Shown here: piece by piece, positions 4,880-5,432 of the stretch
Layout of the letters: each line of letters opens with the position of its first letter
How positions within the stretch are numbered: the first letter of the stretch is position 1
The notes under the pieces: generated by a model
The model's input: only the letters and a program-made list of their open reading frames with translations
What the model was told of the DNA's origin: nothing
Databases searched by the model: none
Origin: Crocinitomicaceae bacterium
GTDB taxonomy: Bacteria; Bacteroidota; Bacteroidia; Flavobacteriales_D; Crocinitomicaceae
NCBI GenBank assembly: GCA_030830385.1
Contig: JAURNA010000285.1
Span: 1 to 5,432 of the forward strand
DNA: 5,432 bases
Reading direction: 5' to 3'
Made by a program: the position numbers and the translations under genes

Positions 4880-5432
4880 ATGTGGCAATTTATTGCTAAT
4901 CTAATTCTGAGAAATCGTTTTGTGATCATCGGGCTTATTACCCTACTCACCGTTTTCTTTGGATACCATGCGTTTACCGGACTCAAACTCGACAACCGTT
5001 ACGGAGTCCTTCTTCCCAAAAGTGCTGAGGCCGGAATTGACTACGAACGTTTCAAATCGATGTTCGGTGAAGATGGCGGTACGCTGGTGGTTGCGATCAA
5101 AACGGATTCACTCTACACCGAAAAGCGTTTTCGAAACTGGAAAGAACTTGGAGATTCCATCCTGCAAATTGATGGCGTTGAGTCGGTGGTTTCCGAAGCA
5201 AACCTCTTTACGGTATACAACAATCGGGAAAAGCAAAAATTTGAAGCGCACCGGGTATTTTCCGATACTTCCTACAAGGAAAAATCGATTGACTCGGTTA
5301 AAAGTGAAATTCGGAACAATCCACTCTACCACGATCTGCTGTACAACGACAGGGGCGTTTCACTCATGATGATTGCGATTGATGAGGCCTTCCTGATGGA
5401 TCAAAAAAAAGCGAACATCATTCTGAACATCG
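4880..5432 (+). CDS. RND/MMPL-family membrane transporter, N-terminal part (184 codons, runs off the right edge)
   Basis: The frame starts with ATG at 4880 and is still open at the window end. Residues 1-12 are a short cytoplasmic lead with basic residues (LILRNR). Residues 14-33 form a single transmembrane helix (FVIIGLITLLTVFFGYHAF). A long hydrophilic, presumably periplasmic segment follows, beginning LKLDNRYGVLLPKSAEAGIDYERF. A helix, then an extracytoplasmic loop beginning with a 'D-N-x-Y-x-x-L-L-P' segment and a later 'FGEDGGTLVVAI' strand, is the layout of the predicted exporters of the RND superfamily (MMPL-like), which use the proton gradient to move lipids, drugs or other hydrophobic molecules. 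These proteins usually have about 750-1000 residues in two halves. Substrate is unknown. Its own promoter and ribosome site place it in a separate transcription unit from pyrF. Confidence 0.8.
   Translation, partial: MWQFIANLILRNRFVIIGLITLLTVFFGYHAFTGLKLDNRYGVLLPKSAEAGIDYERFKSMFGEDGGTLVVAIKTDSLYTEKRFRNWKELGDSILQIDGVESVVSEANLFTVYNNREKQKFEAHRVFSDTSYKEKSIDSVKSEIRNNPLYHDLLYNDRGVSLMMIAIDEAFLMDQKKANIILNI

Overview
The window looks like a chromosomal segment of a member of the Bacteroidota, probably of the flavobacterial type. Sequences matching the Bacteroidota -7 promoter box (TAnnTTTG) sit directly in front of most transcription units: TATCTTTG at 223-230, TACCTTTG at 1373-1380, TACCTTTG at 4840-4847, and TAGCTTTG on the minus strand at 73-66. 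Shine-Dalgarno sites are mostly weak or absent. The PurM and RF1 proteins also read like the Bacteroidota versions. The genus cannot be named from the sequence.

Left part (1-1396) is accessory DNA. Bases 1 to about 101 appear to be one end of an IS6-family insertion sequence on the minus strand: a terminal repeat, a promoter, a hairpin overlapping the start codon, and the first 16 codons of the transposase, cut by the window edge. Next comes a two-gene toxin-antitoxin operon (235-774) with a ParE/RelE-like toxin. After it lie 622 bases without a convincing gene. These hold a five-copy 10-bp tandem repeat, a 93-bp unit with inverted-repeat ends and an internal direct repeat (possible IS or MITE remnant), an 8-bp-stem hairpin, an 18-bp perfect palindrome and the purM promoter.

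Middle part (1397-4460) is a tight housekeeping cluster, purM-prfA-pyrF: a purine biosynthesis enzyme, peptide chain release factor 1 and a pyrimidine biosynthesis enzyme. The genes are 2 bases apart (purM/prfA) and overlap by 4 bases (prfA/pyrF), so they are probably co-transcribed and prfA/pyrF translationally coupled. All three look intact.

Right part (4461-5432) has about 380 bases without a secure gene, containing a start-less open frame with two hydrophobic stretches. Then comes a near-consensus promoter and the N-terminal 184 codons of an RND/MMPL-type membrane transporter that runs off the window.

I found no clear evidence of an undescribed multi-gene system. The points most worth a second look are the repeat-rich strip between the toxin gene and purM, the toxin-antitoxin operon whose promoter box lies almost on the start codon, and the IS end with its start-codon hairpin.
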